Below are positions 15,440-24,517 of a DNA stretch of 64,000 nucleotides, piece after piece (within the stretch, counting starts at the first letter, position 1; each line of letters opens with the position of its first letter). The notes under the pieces were generated by a model. It saw only the letters and a program-made list of their open reading frames with translations, was not told the origin of the DNA and searched no databases. The stretch is from Myxococcota bacterium. Lineage in GTDB: Bacteria; Myxococcota_A; Polyangia; HGW-17. Location of the stretch: the NCBI GenBank assembly GCA_018821305.1, contig JAHJMN010000124.1, positions 1 through 64,000 of the forward strand, written 5' to 3'. The position numbers were made by a program, and so were the translations under genes.

Positions 15440-15856
15440 TTATTTCTTTTTGCCGCCGATGGGATTGAGAAGTCTGTTGATAATTCTTCCAACAGTCCTG
15501 GGATACCATTTCGGCTTGCCTCTTGAGTTGGGAACGCCTTCTTCTGTGAGAAGAAGAGCGATTCTGTAAGTGGAGTGACCCTGTTTGTGAAGGTCGAGGA
15601 TTTTGTCCTTGGTATCCTGAGGAACTTTGTATCTGCCGGTCTCAAGGCCCATCTGATTAAGGATGACTTTGATTGTTGCTTCGTGCCATTTTGCACTGCG
15701 GGCAGTAGGAACTCCGTCTTCAGTCAGTTTTTCTGCGATTTCAAGAAGACTCATACCTTCTGAATGCATACCGGCAATACGATCTCTGATTTCCTGTTCG
15801 AGCTCATAGATTCCTGGTTTACGACCTTTTTTTGTTACTTTTTCTTTCTGATCCAT
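15440..15856 (-). CDS. Orphan protein with two tandem recombinase-type DNA-binding domains, 138 aa
   Basis: Two copies of the helical domain that follows the catalytic domain in large serine recombinases are visible. Copy 1 is 'RDRIAGMHSEGMSLLEIAEKLTEDGVPT' followed by 'WHEATIKVILNQ' (about residues 23-70). Copy 2 is 'KDKILDLHKQGHSTYRIALLLTEEGVPN' followed by 'WYPRTVGRIINR' (about residues 83-130). No serine-recombinase catalytic domain is present, and N- and C-termini are lysine-rich. This suggests a stand-alone DNA-binding protein, regulator or nucleoid protein made by domain duplication. The start has AGGAGG, and a perfect inverted repeat lies immediately upstream of it. The function is unknown. 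Confidence 0.75.
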   Translation of the reverse strand: MDQKEKVTKKGRKPGIYELEQEIRDRIAGMHSEGMSLLEIAEKLTEDGVPTARSAKWHEATIKVILNQMGLETGRYKVPQDTKDKILDLHKQGHSTYRIALLLTEEGVPNSRGKPKWYPRTVGRIINRLLNPIGGKKK

Positions 15857-15867
15857 AAAAACCTCCT

Positions 15868-15885
15868 GACAGCTAAAGTGCTGTC
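15868..15885. promoter_or_regulatory. Inverted repeat at the ribosome-binding site of the 15856 gene
   Basis: GACAGC-TAAAGT-GCTGTC, a perfect 6-bp stem, abuts the AGGAGG of the minus-strand gene. It could be an operator for autoregulation by that DNA-binding protein or an RNA hairpin limiting its translation. Confidence 0.45.
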
Positions 15886-16245
15886 TCAGTTAAGTTTGAC
15901 TAGAGTACAGTTTATAAAATATCGGCCCAATGCCGAAATTTATTACTAAGAGACTAATATTTTAGATTCACACTCGACCTTTTCTACGAGTGCAATCACG
16001 TGTTTCCATGTGCACAGAAAAAAAATGAATACAGATCCGATGCTCTGTACACAGTGGAATTAACTGAATCGGTCAAGTTGATGTTAACTATAGTAAATGA
16101 TCAGAGAATGTGTAGCTATTTTTTATTTTTTTCACGAAAAAAAATATTTTTATTTGTAAGTTGTTGATAATATTAAATGTGAAAAAGAGGGAAAAATGTA
16201 ATTTTATGACGTGATTGTGAGCAGTTAAAAATAAGGCCTATCTAA
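15886..16245. other. Gene-free AT-rich stretch
   Basis: About 360 bp, very AT-rich with A and T runs near 16115-16200. It presumably holds the promoter of the 15856 gene and the end of the lipoprotein operon. No repeat, RNA gene or clear promoter was recognised. Confidence 0.4.
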
Positions 16246-16692
16246 CTATTTGATTTTCTTATTGTAAACCTTTTTGACTAATTTATCGAAAGCTTTTCGC
16301 TTCTCGGGGCATGATTTTTTATCACATCCGAGCTCGATAACGTAGACATCATCGTCATTTGCAAGCACTGCCACAGTATAAACAAACCCCTTATACATTT
16401 CCGGGGGCTCAAATTCCATTATCATGCCCTTCGACTTGTAAGAATCACTTTTCACCATTTTATATGCTTTGAATTTTGTGAGCTCACGCTTGAGTAACTC
16501 GCCCCAGAATTCTGCGGTACCATTCTTTTTGTTTTCTTTATAAGTGACTCTAATCCGGCTTGCATCGGCACTTACGACAACAAGGCTGTTATTGGTTTTG
16601 TATTTTTCCACAAAACCTGAGGGTGGATCAAAATTTACGTTTCCACAAGCAGACATTGCTAAAATTGCTGTAATAAAAAGTATATGTTTCAT
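16246..16692 (-). CDS. Lipoprotein, 148 aa, unknown function
   Basis: A signal peptide ends in a lipobox-like 'LAMSAC', so it is a likely lipoprotein. The mature part is a small alpha/beta domain with a cysteine pair near the end ('ELGCDKKSCPEK') that may form a disulfide. No known domain is recognised. Its start is 3 bp after the stop of the DUF4349 lipoprotein, so the two are cotranscribed. Confidence 0.65.
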   Translation of the reverse strand: MKHILFITAILAMSACGNVNFDPPSGFVEKYKTNNSLVVVSADASRIRVTYKENKKNGTAEFWGELLKRELTKFKAYKMVKSDSYKSKGMIMEFEPPEMYKGFVYTVAVLANDDDVYVIELGCDKKSCPEKRKAFDKLVKKVYNKKIK

Positions 16693-16695
16693 GTT

Positions 16696-17553
16696 TTAAT
16701 TCCCCAAAAGTGTTGATATATCAAAGCCTTTAATCCAGTAGATCGGAGTTCCGAGTTCAATCTTTTTACCGGATGGGTTGTAACTGTAATATTTCTTATT
16801 GAAGGAGATCGTCAATGTGGCAAAAGACACCAGGTTCTGCAGATATTTAAGAGATCCCTTAATCCGTTCCAATTCTCCGGTGACTCTGGTTATTTCTCTT
16901 TCAATTTCAAGAGTGTCAGATACTCTTGTCGCTTTTGACAGAATTGAGAGCAGGCGATCTCTTGTTTTAATGAGATTGTTCATCCGCATTGTGAGATCTA
17001 CAAACTGGGCAGTCACGTCTTCGCTCCGGATTCTCCGGTAGGTGATTTCGCCAAAAGGCTCAATTTTAGTGATGAATGGGAAGAATTTATTTGCGGGAAT
17101 TCGAAGGACAATTGTGAAATTATCCCTGGATTTCATGTATCCACCGTCATCTTCCGCCATTTTTACGGCAGTAGTAACACTTTTCTCGGGATCCAGCACC
17201 TGAAGCGTTAAATTTCCGTAGTAGATTATCATCCGGGAGATCTTGACAGAATCGGATTTTGTTTCAGGCTTTTCAGGCTGATTGTCAGCGGGCTTTTTCT
17301 CTGCAACTTCCTCAGATTCCATCTGCTTTTTAGAACTGTCCTTATCTGCATAAGAGTCAGAAGCAGGCGCGGGGGCAGGAGAATATCTTCCCGGGCGGGA
17401 TCTCCGGGATGAACGGTATGAACCACCTGTTGCGGTTACTGATTCTGCAGCGCCGGCATTGCTGTCAGATGCGTACCGGGGAGCATATTCTGACTTGGAT
17501 GCACATCCGCCCAGAAGTGGAATGGATAACAATAAAATTAAAAAATACTTCAA
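16696..17553 (-). CDS. DUF4349 domain lipoprotein, 285 aa
   Basis: Lipobox 'PLLGGCAS' followed by a long low-complexity linker rich in Ser, Pro, Arg and Lys (residues about 25-100). The DUF4349 region (about 105-265) has the typical 'IIYYGNLTLQV', 'VLRIPANKFFPFI', and coiled-coil 'TRDRLLSILSKATRVSDTLEIEREI'. DUF4349 proteins are usually envelope-anchored and of unknown function; many end in a C-terminal membrane helix, which is not obvious here. AGGAGG precedes the start. It heads a two-gene operon and is divergent from rng. Confidence 0.8.
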   Translation of the reverse strand: MKYFLILLLSIPLLGGCASKSEYAPRYASDSNAGAAESVTATGGSYRSSRRSRPGRYSPAPAPASDSYADKDSSKKQMESEEVAEKKPADNQPEKPETKSDSVKISRMIIYYGNLTLQVLDPEKSVTTAVKMAEDDGGYMKSRDNFTIVLRIPANKFFPFITKIEPFGEITYRRIRSEDVTAQFVDLTMRMNNLIKTRDRLLSILSKATRVSDTLEIEREITRVTGELERIKGSLKYLQNLVSFATLTISFNKKYYSYNPSGKKIELGTPIYWIKGFDISTLLGN

Positions 17554-17685
17554 AGGTCACCTCCTGTAATTAAAAAAAACAATAATAAAAAAGTGTCAAA
17601 CGGCTTTATTTATCTGTATAACTTATACTCAATTGGATGGAGTTTTTAAACTTTTTTATTATTATTTATTTGCAATAGGAAAAAG

Positions 17686-19257
17686 ATGAGTAAAAAGAAT
17701 GTTTTATTGATAAATACAGATGGCCCGGAACATCGAGTGGCCTTAGTTGAGAATGGTTCGCTGGCAGAACTTTACATTGAGAGGAAATTAAATGGATCAA
17801 ACGTAGGTAATATTTATAAAGGCAGAATTGTGAGGGTAATGCCGGGGATGCAGGCTGCTTTTGTAGATATTGGAATGGAGAAAGCGGCTTTTCTTTATAT
17901 TACAGATGTAGTCGGAGGACGTGTTCCTAACAAAATACGCCTCTACCTTGATTCCGAGAGCGATGTTGATGGCGAACTTGATGATGATGAAGAACTGCTT
18001 GATCTGACAGAAGAAGATGAAGAACTGTTCAATATGCCCCGTATTGAGGACTTACTTTCTCCGGGTCAGGACATTCTCGTTCAGGTGGCAAAAGACCCTC
18101 TTGGCACCAAGGGAAGTCGCGTCACCGGATATGTGACGCTGCCGGGAAGACATATTGTTTTTATGCCCTATGTGGATCACATTGGCATTTCACGTAAAAT
18201 CGAAGATGAAGAAGAACGTACCCGTCTCAAGGATATTGTTGAGGAACTTAAACAGAATCTTAACGGTGGGTTTATAGTCCGTACTGTTTCTGAGGGGCAG
18301 AGTAATCAAAAACTCAAAAACGATATGGAATATTTAAGCCTTCTGTGGAAGACTATTCTTGATAAATATAATTCCATGGCACCACCGTGTCTTATTTACA
18401 GCGAGCTAGATCTTGTGATTCGTTGCGTTCGGGATTTGATGAACAATGATATCGATTCATGTTATGTCGACAGCCGGAATTATTTTAATCGCGTGCAGGA
18501 ATTTGTTGGTACTTTTATGCCCAAGTATCTGGATCGCATAAAGCTTTATGAAGGGGAGATTCCCATTTTTGATTCCTGGGATCTTGAACCGCAGATAGAT
18601 CAGGCACTTACTCAAAAAGTCTGGCTAAAAAGTGGTGGTTATCTTGTCATTGAAAGAACGGAAGCCCTCACTACAATCGATGTAAATTCTGGGAGTTATG
18701 TGGGAAACAGATCCCTGGAGGATACAATTACCCAGATAAATATGGAAGCAGCCCGTGAAATTCCTCTTCAATTAAGGCTTCGCAATATAGGCGGTCTTGT
18801 CGTTATTGATTTTATTGATATGCAGGGAGAAGACAACAAGCAAAAGGTAATGCAGATCTTTTCAGAAGAACTCGCTCAGGATCGTGCAAGACACATGGTC
18901 TTGCCAATCAGTGAGTTTGGCCTCATGCAGATGACAAGGCAACGAACCAGAGAAAGCCTCATAAGTGCCATGACACGGCCTTGCTCTTATTGCCGGGGAA
19001 GGGGATACATTAAGTCGATTGAAAGTATCTGTATCGAAATCATAAGAAACTTAATCAGGCGGTCCGGAAAAGCAGGAATTACAGGAATGAGAGTAAACTG
19101 CAATCTTGAAGTCGCAGATTACCTTACTCACGCGTATCAGGAATGGCTTACTGAAATTGAAAATCGATTTGGAATTATTGTCAATCTACACGCTCTGGAA
19201 ACCATGCACGCCGAAGATTATGAAATTTCTGAAGAACGCTCTTCATCAGTTCAGTAG
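17686..19257 (+). CDS. rng: Ribonuclease G/E
   Basis: Rne/Rng-family endoribonuclease for rRNA and mRNA processing. The S1 RNA-binding region (residues about 35-150) contains 'GRIVRVMPGMQAAFVDIGMEKAAFL', with an unusual acidic insertion ('GELDDDEELLDLTEEDEEL'). The 5'-sensor/RNase H-like part has 'GGFIVRT', and the DNase I-like catalytic part has 'TIDVNSGSYVG' and 'VVIDFIDM', carrying the two metal-binding aspartates. The zinc-link 'CSYCRGRGY' is intact. Length 523 aa, no C-terminal degradosome scaffold, so the protein is of RNase G size. The ATG has AGGA upstream. Divergent from the DUF4349 operon. Confidence 0.95.
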   Translation: MSKKNVLLINTDGPEHRVALVENGSLAELYIERKLNGSNVGNIYKGRIVRVMPGMQAAFVDIGMEKAAFLYITDVVGGRVPNKIRLYLDSESDVDGELDDDEELLDLTEEDEELFNMPRIEDLLSPGQDILVQVAKDPLGTKGSRVTGYVTLPGRHIVFMPYVDHIGISRKIEDEEERTRLKDIVEELKQNLNGGFIVRTVSEGQSNQKLKNDMEYLSLLWKTILDKYNSMAPPCLIYSELDLVIRCVRDLMNNDIDSCYVDSRNYFNRVQEFVGTFMPKYLDRIKLYEGEIPIFDSWDLEPQIDQALTQKVWLKSGGYLVIERTEALTTIDVNSGSYVGNRSLEDTITQINMEAAREIPLQLRLRNIGGLVVIDFIDMQGEDNKQKVMQIFSEELAQDRARHMVLPISEFGLMQMTRQRTRESLISAMTRPCSYCRGRGYIKSIESICIEIIRNLIRRSGKAGITGMRVNCNLEVADYLTHAYQEWLTEIENRFGIIVNLHALETMHAEDYEISEERSSSVQ

Positions 19258-19279
19258 AATTAAACTGGAGCAGGTCAAA

Positions 19280-20092
19280 TCAGGCTTTTGTACTTGATCC
19301 CTTGGCCGGACAGGAAATGCGTTTACACTTGGGTTTACCATTCCATGTTTTCTTGATTACAAGCAAGAGTACTTTATCCCCTTCAACGGGTTCAAAGTCA
19401 CATCCATCATAATCGAACATTACTTCGCCAATTTCCGGATGGTCGACATATCCGAAACCCTGTTCCTTTTTCCATGACTTTACAACGCCCCATGGGTTTG
19501 TAATTGGAAAGCCACCATCGTCAAGAACTTTGAAATCACCGGGATTATCAGACTTTTCAGAAACAGGAACGTTATCTACGGGATGTGCAATTTCGCCTGA
19601 CTTCAGATTATACATCCCACTGGGCTCTCTGTTATCTCGACCCGGGTATGAGATGTCGGACATCATTACATTTACCGTTGGCTTGTTTGAGGACGCAGCG
19701 GCATGGCGTGTTTCACAATGGGATTTCATTGCCTGAAGGCTTGAGTACCAGGTTTCGAAAGCATTTTCTTCACTTTCGGGATCAGGATAATTATCCTGAG
19801 TCAATGAGACCATGGTCCCCCCGGGAATGGATGCCAGTTCGAATTCGATATAGACAGGATCAATATATATTTTCAACCTATCATAAGGGTGGTATTCACT
19901 TATTACCCCAGCCATTACTGTTTGATGACCGACACTGCTGTCTTTACCCCATCCTAATACCCACAGACCACCAACCTTTGCGTCAACTATGGCGTCACAC
20001 ATCCACCAGACGTTGAGTTCCTGAGGTTTTACCAGGCAAAGAAAAATATTTTCTTTGGATGATTTTATTTCAATTTGTCGGGAAATGCTCAT
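19280..20092 (-). CDS. SRPBCC/AHSA1-like protein fused to a cold-shock-like domain, 270 aa
   Basis: Residues about 1-130 form an AHSA1/SRPBCC-type module ('IEIKSSKENIFLCLVKPQELNVWW', 'GGTMVSLTQDNYP'), a fold that binds hydrophobic ligands or assists chaperones. A variable linker follows. Residues about 200-260 look like a cold-shock-type OB fold: 'GVVKSWKKEQGFGYVDHPEIGEVMFDY', with the FGY-type RNP1 stretch, and 'GDKVLLLV'. This combination is unusual. It converges with rng, 22 bp apart. The function is unknown; a nucleic-acid-linked sensor is a guess. Confidence 0.7.
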   Translation of the reverse strand: MSISRQIEIKSSKENIFLCLVKPQELNVWWMCDAIVDAKVGGLWVLGWGKDSSVGHQTVMAGVISEYHPYDRLKIYIDPVYIEFELASIPGGTMVSLTQDNYPDPESEENAFETWYSSLQAMKSHCETRHAAASSNKPTVNVMMSDISYPGRDNREPSGMYNLKSGEIAHPVDNVPVSEKSDNPGDFKVLDDGGFPITNPWGVVKSWKKEQGFGYVDHPEIGEVMFDYDGCDFEPVEGDKVLLLVIKKTWNGKPKCKRISCPAKGSSTKA

Positions 20093-20330
20093 TACTGCTC
20101 TCCATTTATAACGTATCTGGCAACTATCCGTTCAACTATCGATCGAATACAGCAAGCGTACGCAGCTTTTCGATCCGCTTGAAGCGAAATTGATCTGAAT
20201 AACTGAACCAGCAAATATCTTCGAAAAATCAATTTCAGATAATCGATTGGATTTTCGGAGATGATACCAAGTCAGGCAAATATATACCATGCGATTTTTT
20301 TTTACAAAAAAAAATATTAAAATATAAGTC
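20093..20330. other. Gene-free stretch upstream of the AHSA1-like gene
   Basis: Contains A-runs near 20295-20325 and no ORF or recognisable promoter. The promoter of the minus-strand AHSA1-like gene should be here. Confidence 0.35.
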
Positions 20331-20388
20331 AGTTCGTGTATCGTCCCTCAAACTTTTCAAGTTTCCATCGGTTTTCAGGTCAGTAAAT
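20331..20388 (+). repeat. Short repeat remnant of type C
   Basis: AGTTCGTGTATCGTCCCTCA ... TTTTCAGGTCAGTAAAT. It starts like types A and B, then shares TCGTCCCTCA and the CAGGTCA(..)AGTAAAT end with the composite at 24518-24754. It lies 7 bp from the stop codon of the peptidase gene. Confidence 0.5.
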
Positions 20389-20395
20389 ATGCTTT

Positions 20396-22015
20396 CTAGT
20401 CAGATCCGGTCAACATAGTTGGCGATAGGACCTCTCCGAAGGTCTTTAGAATCACATCCTGCCAATGGAGCGATTTACCATGCATGAAAATACTGTCTCG
20501 AAAAAAACGTCCGATCTTGAGTGATTTTGCTGAAGATAATAAGGACTCAGGTGTACTTAATGGAAAAAACTTTCTCATGAGGGCAGACGAAAAAACAGTT
20601 CCAAGAAGATAATTATGATAATAAACGGGATTTGTTATTAGATGGACCTTTGAAAGCCAGTCGCATCTGGATTCTCTGTCAGGAGGCACTTGAAGAAGTT
20701 GGTATTTACTTACAAGTTCCCACCAGAGCTTTTGCAGGTCTTGTTCCGGATTTTTGTAAAGTGCTTTTTCAAATTGATACATAACCAGTGACCATCTTGC
20801 GAATATCAATGACTCACGTTGAATTCTTTCAAGATTATTAGTTTGATACTTCTTCCAGAAACCTGGCTTTTTTGAATAAAGCGTACTTAAAAAGTCTGCA
20901 TCCCAGGCAAAATTCTGAAGAAATATCGCGACTCCTTCAGTGAGAAAAGTATGGGCCGGTTGTCTTAGTATATAGGGCAGGTCAGAATTTATATATTTAA
21001 AAAAAGCAGCATGCCCACACTCATGAAGAAGGGTAGAAATAAAGGTAAAATCGTTCGTATCCGTTGCAATAATTCTTACATCGCCCATTCTGTCCAGATC
21101 CAAACAATAGGCGTGACTTATTTTATTTTTTCGTTTTTTAAAATCGCTGGAAAGAAGAATATCGGAAATATCAATTTCCAGAGAGCGGAACAATCGCGAG
21201 ATATTTTTTACCGGATCTGACTTGAGCTTTTTACCGGGATCTGTCTTTTTCCAGACGGGAAGTTCCTGAAAATGCAGATCGGAATAATGCCAGGGCATTA
21301 AAGATGTCGTTTTGATTCCGAAATAGGATGCCAATCGAGTATCGATCTGTTCTTTAAGTATTTCAAAAGGAACACGAGTTACGTTATCCAGTTCGGTCAT
21401 AAAATTATCAAGCCAGCAGGGATCAAGCTCATCAAGTATTAAAGACATTTCATGAAAATCATTGAATCCTGATGCACGGGCTCCCTGGTTTCTGAGTTTT
21501 ACAAGCTCAATAAAACCGCTTCGAAAAAGTATTTTACCGACTCTCCGGCCACCTTCCCACAGGGCTTTTCTCTGGATTTTTAAACCGCTGCGCAGTTCCG
21601 CATGAATATCGTTTTGAGTGAGACGACGTTTTCTGCCTCGATAATCGATTACAGGACGGTAATTAAGAGCTCTATGTTCAAGAAGACTGGAAAGGCTTTC
21701 AATCCCTTTTCTAAGATCCCCGGAAAAGCCCTCTCTGATAAAATTAGCTTTAAGAATTTCCAGGCAGCGAAACTCCTGACCCTGGTACCCAGCCTTAATA
21801 CAGTCATCAAGTTTGCGGTTAACTTTCTGTAAAAACTTATGATTTGAATGTATTTTCCACAGTTTAATGCTGGCTTCTGATGCATTTCGTGTAATTGGAG
21901 TTTTAGTATCAGTAACTGATTCCCACCAGATGGTATGAAGTTGTTTTTCAAGGGGAATTCTTTGCAACTCATAAAGACTGATAAGTTTATTACACTCATC
22001 TAAAAGAGTGTTCAT
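20396..22015 (-). CDS. M2/M3-like zinc metallopeptidase (gluzincin), 539 aa
   Basis: The zinc site 'TLLHECGHAAFF' (HExxH) lies around residue 336, with the third ligand in 'TEGVAIF' about 28 residues later, the gluzincin arrangement of peptidase families M2 and M3. The long helical N-terminal half fits these oligopeptidases or dipeptidyl carboxypeptidases. The length is short of typical M3 but near M2/M32-type enzymes. There is no signal peptide, so it is probably cytoplasmic and degrades short peptides. The start overlaps the cca stop by 4 bp (ATGA), so the two are translationally coupled. Confidence 0.75.
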   Translation of the reverse strand: MNTLLDECNKLISLYELQRIPLEKQLHTIWWESVTDTKTPITRNASEASIKLWKIHSNHKFLQKVNRKLDDCIKAGYQGQEFRCLEILKANFIREGFSGDLRKGIESLSSLLEHRALNYRPVIDYRGRKRRLTQNDIHAELRSGLKIQRKALWEGGRRVGKILFRSGFIELVKLRNQGARASGFNDFHEMSLILDELDPCWLDNFMTELDNVTRVPFEILKEQIDTRLASYFGIKTTSLMPWHYSDLHFQELPVWKKTDPGKKLKSDPVKNISRLFRSLEIDISDILLSSDFKKRKNKISHAYCLDLDRMGDVRIIATDTNDFTFISTLLHECGHAAFFKYINSDLPYILRQPAHTFLTEGVAIFLQNFAWDADFLSTLYSKKPGFWKKYQTNNLERIQRESLIFARWSLVMYQFEKALYKNPEQDLQKLWWELVSKYQLLQVPPDRESRCDWLSKVHLITNPVYYHNYLLGTVFSSALMRKFFPLSTPESLLSSAKSLKIGRFFRDSIFMHGKSLHWQDVILKTFGEVLSPTMLTGSD

Positions 22016-23391
22016 TGATCACCTGTCCCATTAATAATGGCTCTGGCAAAGGCTTCAGCTGATTCCTTATCAATAATTCTACCATCCAGCTGACCTTCCA
22101 TAAGCAATTTAAGAATTTTGCCAATAGCAGGTCCCTGAGGAACACCCATCGATAAAATATCATCACCACTCAGAAGTGGCGCTGGTTTCTCCTCACCGAC
22201 TGGAATGGCTTTCATGCGCTCCAGTGCAAGAAAATAATCACTTAACTTCTCAGGACTATTGAGATTATCTAGCCTGTTCAGTTCACACAGTAAACGGAAA
22301 TATTCCCGCTCCAAATCCGGAGCGGATTTTAAATCTCTTCCCATGAGTCTTTTTACTGACGAATCCTTCATCTGCGAAATATGCATTAGCTTCATATGGT
22401 CAGCTACTAGACTCGAAATATCAGAAATTGCATTTCGAGATAAACGCAAACTGAATAAAGCCTTTTCAGTTAGTTTTGAGCCTATAGATTCATGGCAGTA
22501 AAAAGTAATTTTAGAGTTATTTATTGTAAACGCATCTTTTTTCCCCGTATCATGAAAAAGAAGGGCCCATGCTAAAATTGGCTCCAGAGGCCAATTCTCA
22601 TTGGACTCAAATGCTCTGATTGTATGTTCCAGACAATCGCCTTCTGGATGAAACTCAGGATTTTGTTCAACACCATCAAGGGCTTTTACTTCCGGGAGTA
22701 CAATTTCAAGCAATCCTGATTCCTTGAGAAGTCTGAGTCCTTTACCCGCTCCACGATTGGTTATAGTCTTTTCTATCTCATCCCTGACCCGCTCCCAGGA
22801 AACATTCCTGATTCGCTCAGGGCAGCAGCATATGGAATCCCACGTTTCGGGATCAATGCTGAAATCAAGTCTGGCAGCAAACCTTATGGCTCTTAATATT
22901 CTCAGTTGGTCCTCTCCGAAACGTTTTGCTGGGTCTCCAATTGCTCGAATAACTCTTCTTTCAATATCCTTTATTCCATCTATATAATCAAAAACATTTC
23001 CTGTTTCGGGATCCAACAGAAGTCCATTTATTGTGAAATCTCTCCTTAGAACATCTTCTCTCGCTGTGGAAAATGTAACTGACTCAGGACGCCTGCCGTC
23101 AATATAATTATTATCATTCCTGAAAGTGGCAACCTCGAAAGTAAACCCTTCAAAAATCACAACAACAACACCAAACGCTGCTCCAACGGTGACAGTTTTT
23201 TTAAAAATTTCTGTCACATCTTCCGGTTTTGCAGCGGTAGCAATATCATAATCAATTGGCGACCTTCCCATAATGAGGTCTCTGACGCATCCTCCGGCAA
23301 AGTAGGATTCAAATCCATGTTTCCGCAGAAGACTTACTGCTGCACAAGCTTTTTCAAAGAGGAGATCACTATGAGGAACCACAATTTTCAT
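22012..23391 (-). CDS. cca: CCA tRNA nucleotidyltransferase / polyA polymerase family with HD domain, 459 aa
   Basis: Class II nucleotidyltransferase that adds or repairs the 3' CCA of tRNAs. Seen: 'YFAGGCVRDLIMGRSPIDYDIAT' with the catalytic DxD, 'RRDFTINGLLLD', 'IRAIGDPAKRFGEDQLRILRAIRFAARL' (the nucleotide-selecting region) and an HD domain 'WALLFHDTGKKD' near residue 263. The normal CCA-adding versus polyA activity cannot be settled from one sequence. Cotranscribed with the peptidase (4-bp overlap) and about 58 bp after the CheC-like gene. Confidence 0.9.
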   Translation of the reverse strand: MKIVVPHSDLLFEKACAAVSLLRKHGFESYFAGGCVRDLIMGRSPIDYDIATAAKPEDVTEIFKKTVTVGAAFGVVVVIFEGFTFEVATFRNDNNYIDGRRPESVTFSTAREDVLRRDFTINGLLLDPETGNVFDYIDGIKDIERRVIRAIGDPAKRFGEDQLRILRAIRFAARLDFSIDPETWDSICCCPERIRNVSWERVRDEIEKTITNRGAGKGLRLLKESGLLEIVLPEVKALDGVEQNPEFHPEGDCLEHTIRAFESNENWPLEPILAWALLFHDTGKKDAFTINNSKITFYCHESIGSKLTEKALFSLRLSRNAISDISSLVADHMKLMHISQMKDSSVKRLMGRDLKSAPDLEREYFRLLCELNRLDNLNSPEKLSDYFLALERMKAIPVGEEKPAPLLSGDDILSMGVPQGPAIGKILKLLMEGQLDGRIIDKESAEAFARAIINGTGDQ

Positions 23392-23449
23392 GCGACAGTT
23401 TTTTCACATGATTTAAAAAATGGCAAGTATTAGGTTGGAATTTCAGTAT

Positions 23450-24490
23450 TTACAATGTTTTCTTCATTTTTGCCTGGTGGGCAGCAAGGTCTTCATCAAT
23501 TTTTAAAAGAATCTTTTCTGGATCCCAAGGTACAGTAATAAAATCACATGCCCCACTGCGCAAAGCGGATACAACCATACTTTTAGTGGGCCTTGATGAA
23601 ATTGCGATAACGGGAAGTCTACTTGTTCTCGTAACTGCTTTAATCCATTTATCAATCGGGATGCCTGCTGGACTTTTACTCTCCATGTCAACGAACACCA
23701 AATCAATCCGCTCCCGGCCGAGAATGTCTTTGGCTAACCCGATATCAGTAACTTCCACAATGTTAAATCTGGACTCAATATAAAAGGAAATCTTTTTTGA
23801 TTTGTCACTTTCATCCTGAATTATCAATGCTTTAGGTACATCATCTCCGAGCAGGTTTGGGGAAGTGGAATCCGTTGCAGCGGGTTCCTCTTTCAGTGAT
23901 GATTTCCAGATGGAGGCTAATAGGTTTTTGTTAATAAAGATGGCAAAATTGTGATTAAACTTTGTCTGGAAAGTAATTGTCGCATGCACCAGAACCCCCA
24001 GAGCTGACTCAAGATTTTCAAGGTCATCTCCTTTTAGCAGGGAGTCCATTTTTAATCTTGAAGTAAAGTGAGAGTGGTTTTGGTGTACCAAATCATCAAT
24101 GCTGCCTGCGAGAATGTTTCCTATTTCGAAAAGGACTTCCTCATCGTCGGAACTGAAATCGTCATTATCTACCTTTTCTTTTATAGTGGGCTCCGGCATC
24201 ATCATCATGAGCCCTGCCAATCTTATCCCGACACTCCTGTCCAGAACAAAAGCGAAGTATCCAACCTCCTCAGAGCCTGAATTTACCTTTAAACCCACAG
24301 ATTTCTTTTTATATTTGCTGTAGATACTGTTTGCAGCTGCAGAAGATACTTCAACTTTTGAAAAAGAAAGTTCATTTTCATCAAGGTTGACCACGACCTG
24401 TAGACCTTCGGATATAGTATCAAGGATTGACTCTATTTCCGAAGCACTGACAAGAGCGCTGAGTTCCTGAGCTTTATAGTCAACTTTCAT
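23450..24490 (-). CDS. CheC-like domain fused to a degenerate receiver domain, 346 aa
   Basis: Residues about 1-190 resemble the CheC/CheX/FliY phosphatase fold: 'DDEEVLFEIGNILAGSIDDL' is close to the EIGN signature of CheC. Residues about 220-340 form a receiver-like domain with a phosphoacceptor-position Asp in 'IDLVFVDMES', but the usual acidic pair is reduced ('IIQDES') and the conserved K-P is replaced by 'TVPWDP', so phosphorylation may be altered or lost. It probably tunes phosphate flow from the neighbouring CheY-like proteins. It follows the three signalling genes on the same strand, separated from them by a composite repeat. Confidence 0.7.
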   Translation of the reverse strand: MKVDYKAQELSALVSASEIESILDTISEGLQVVVNLDENELSFSKVEVSSAAANSIYSKYKKKSVGLKVNSGSEEVGYFAFVLDRSVGIRLAGLMMMMPEPTIKEKVDNDDFSSDDEEVLFEIGNILAGSIDDLVHQNHSHFTSRLKMDSLLKGDDLENLESALGVLVHATITFQTKFNHNFAIFINKNLLASIWKSSLKEEPAATDSTSPNLLGDDVPKALIIQDESDKSKKISFYIESRFNIVEVTDIGLAKDILGRERIDLVFVDMESKSPAGIPIDKWIKAVTRTSRLPVIAISSRPTKSMVVSALRSGACDFITVPWDPEKILLKIDEDLAAHQAKMKKTL

Positions 24491-24517
24491 TTAGAGGCGT
24501 TCCTTTTCCCCTTAACA

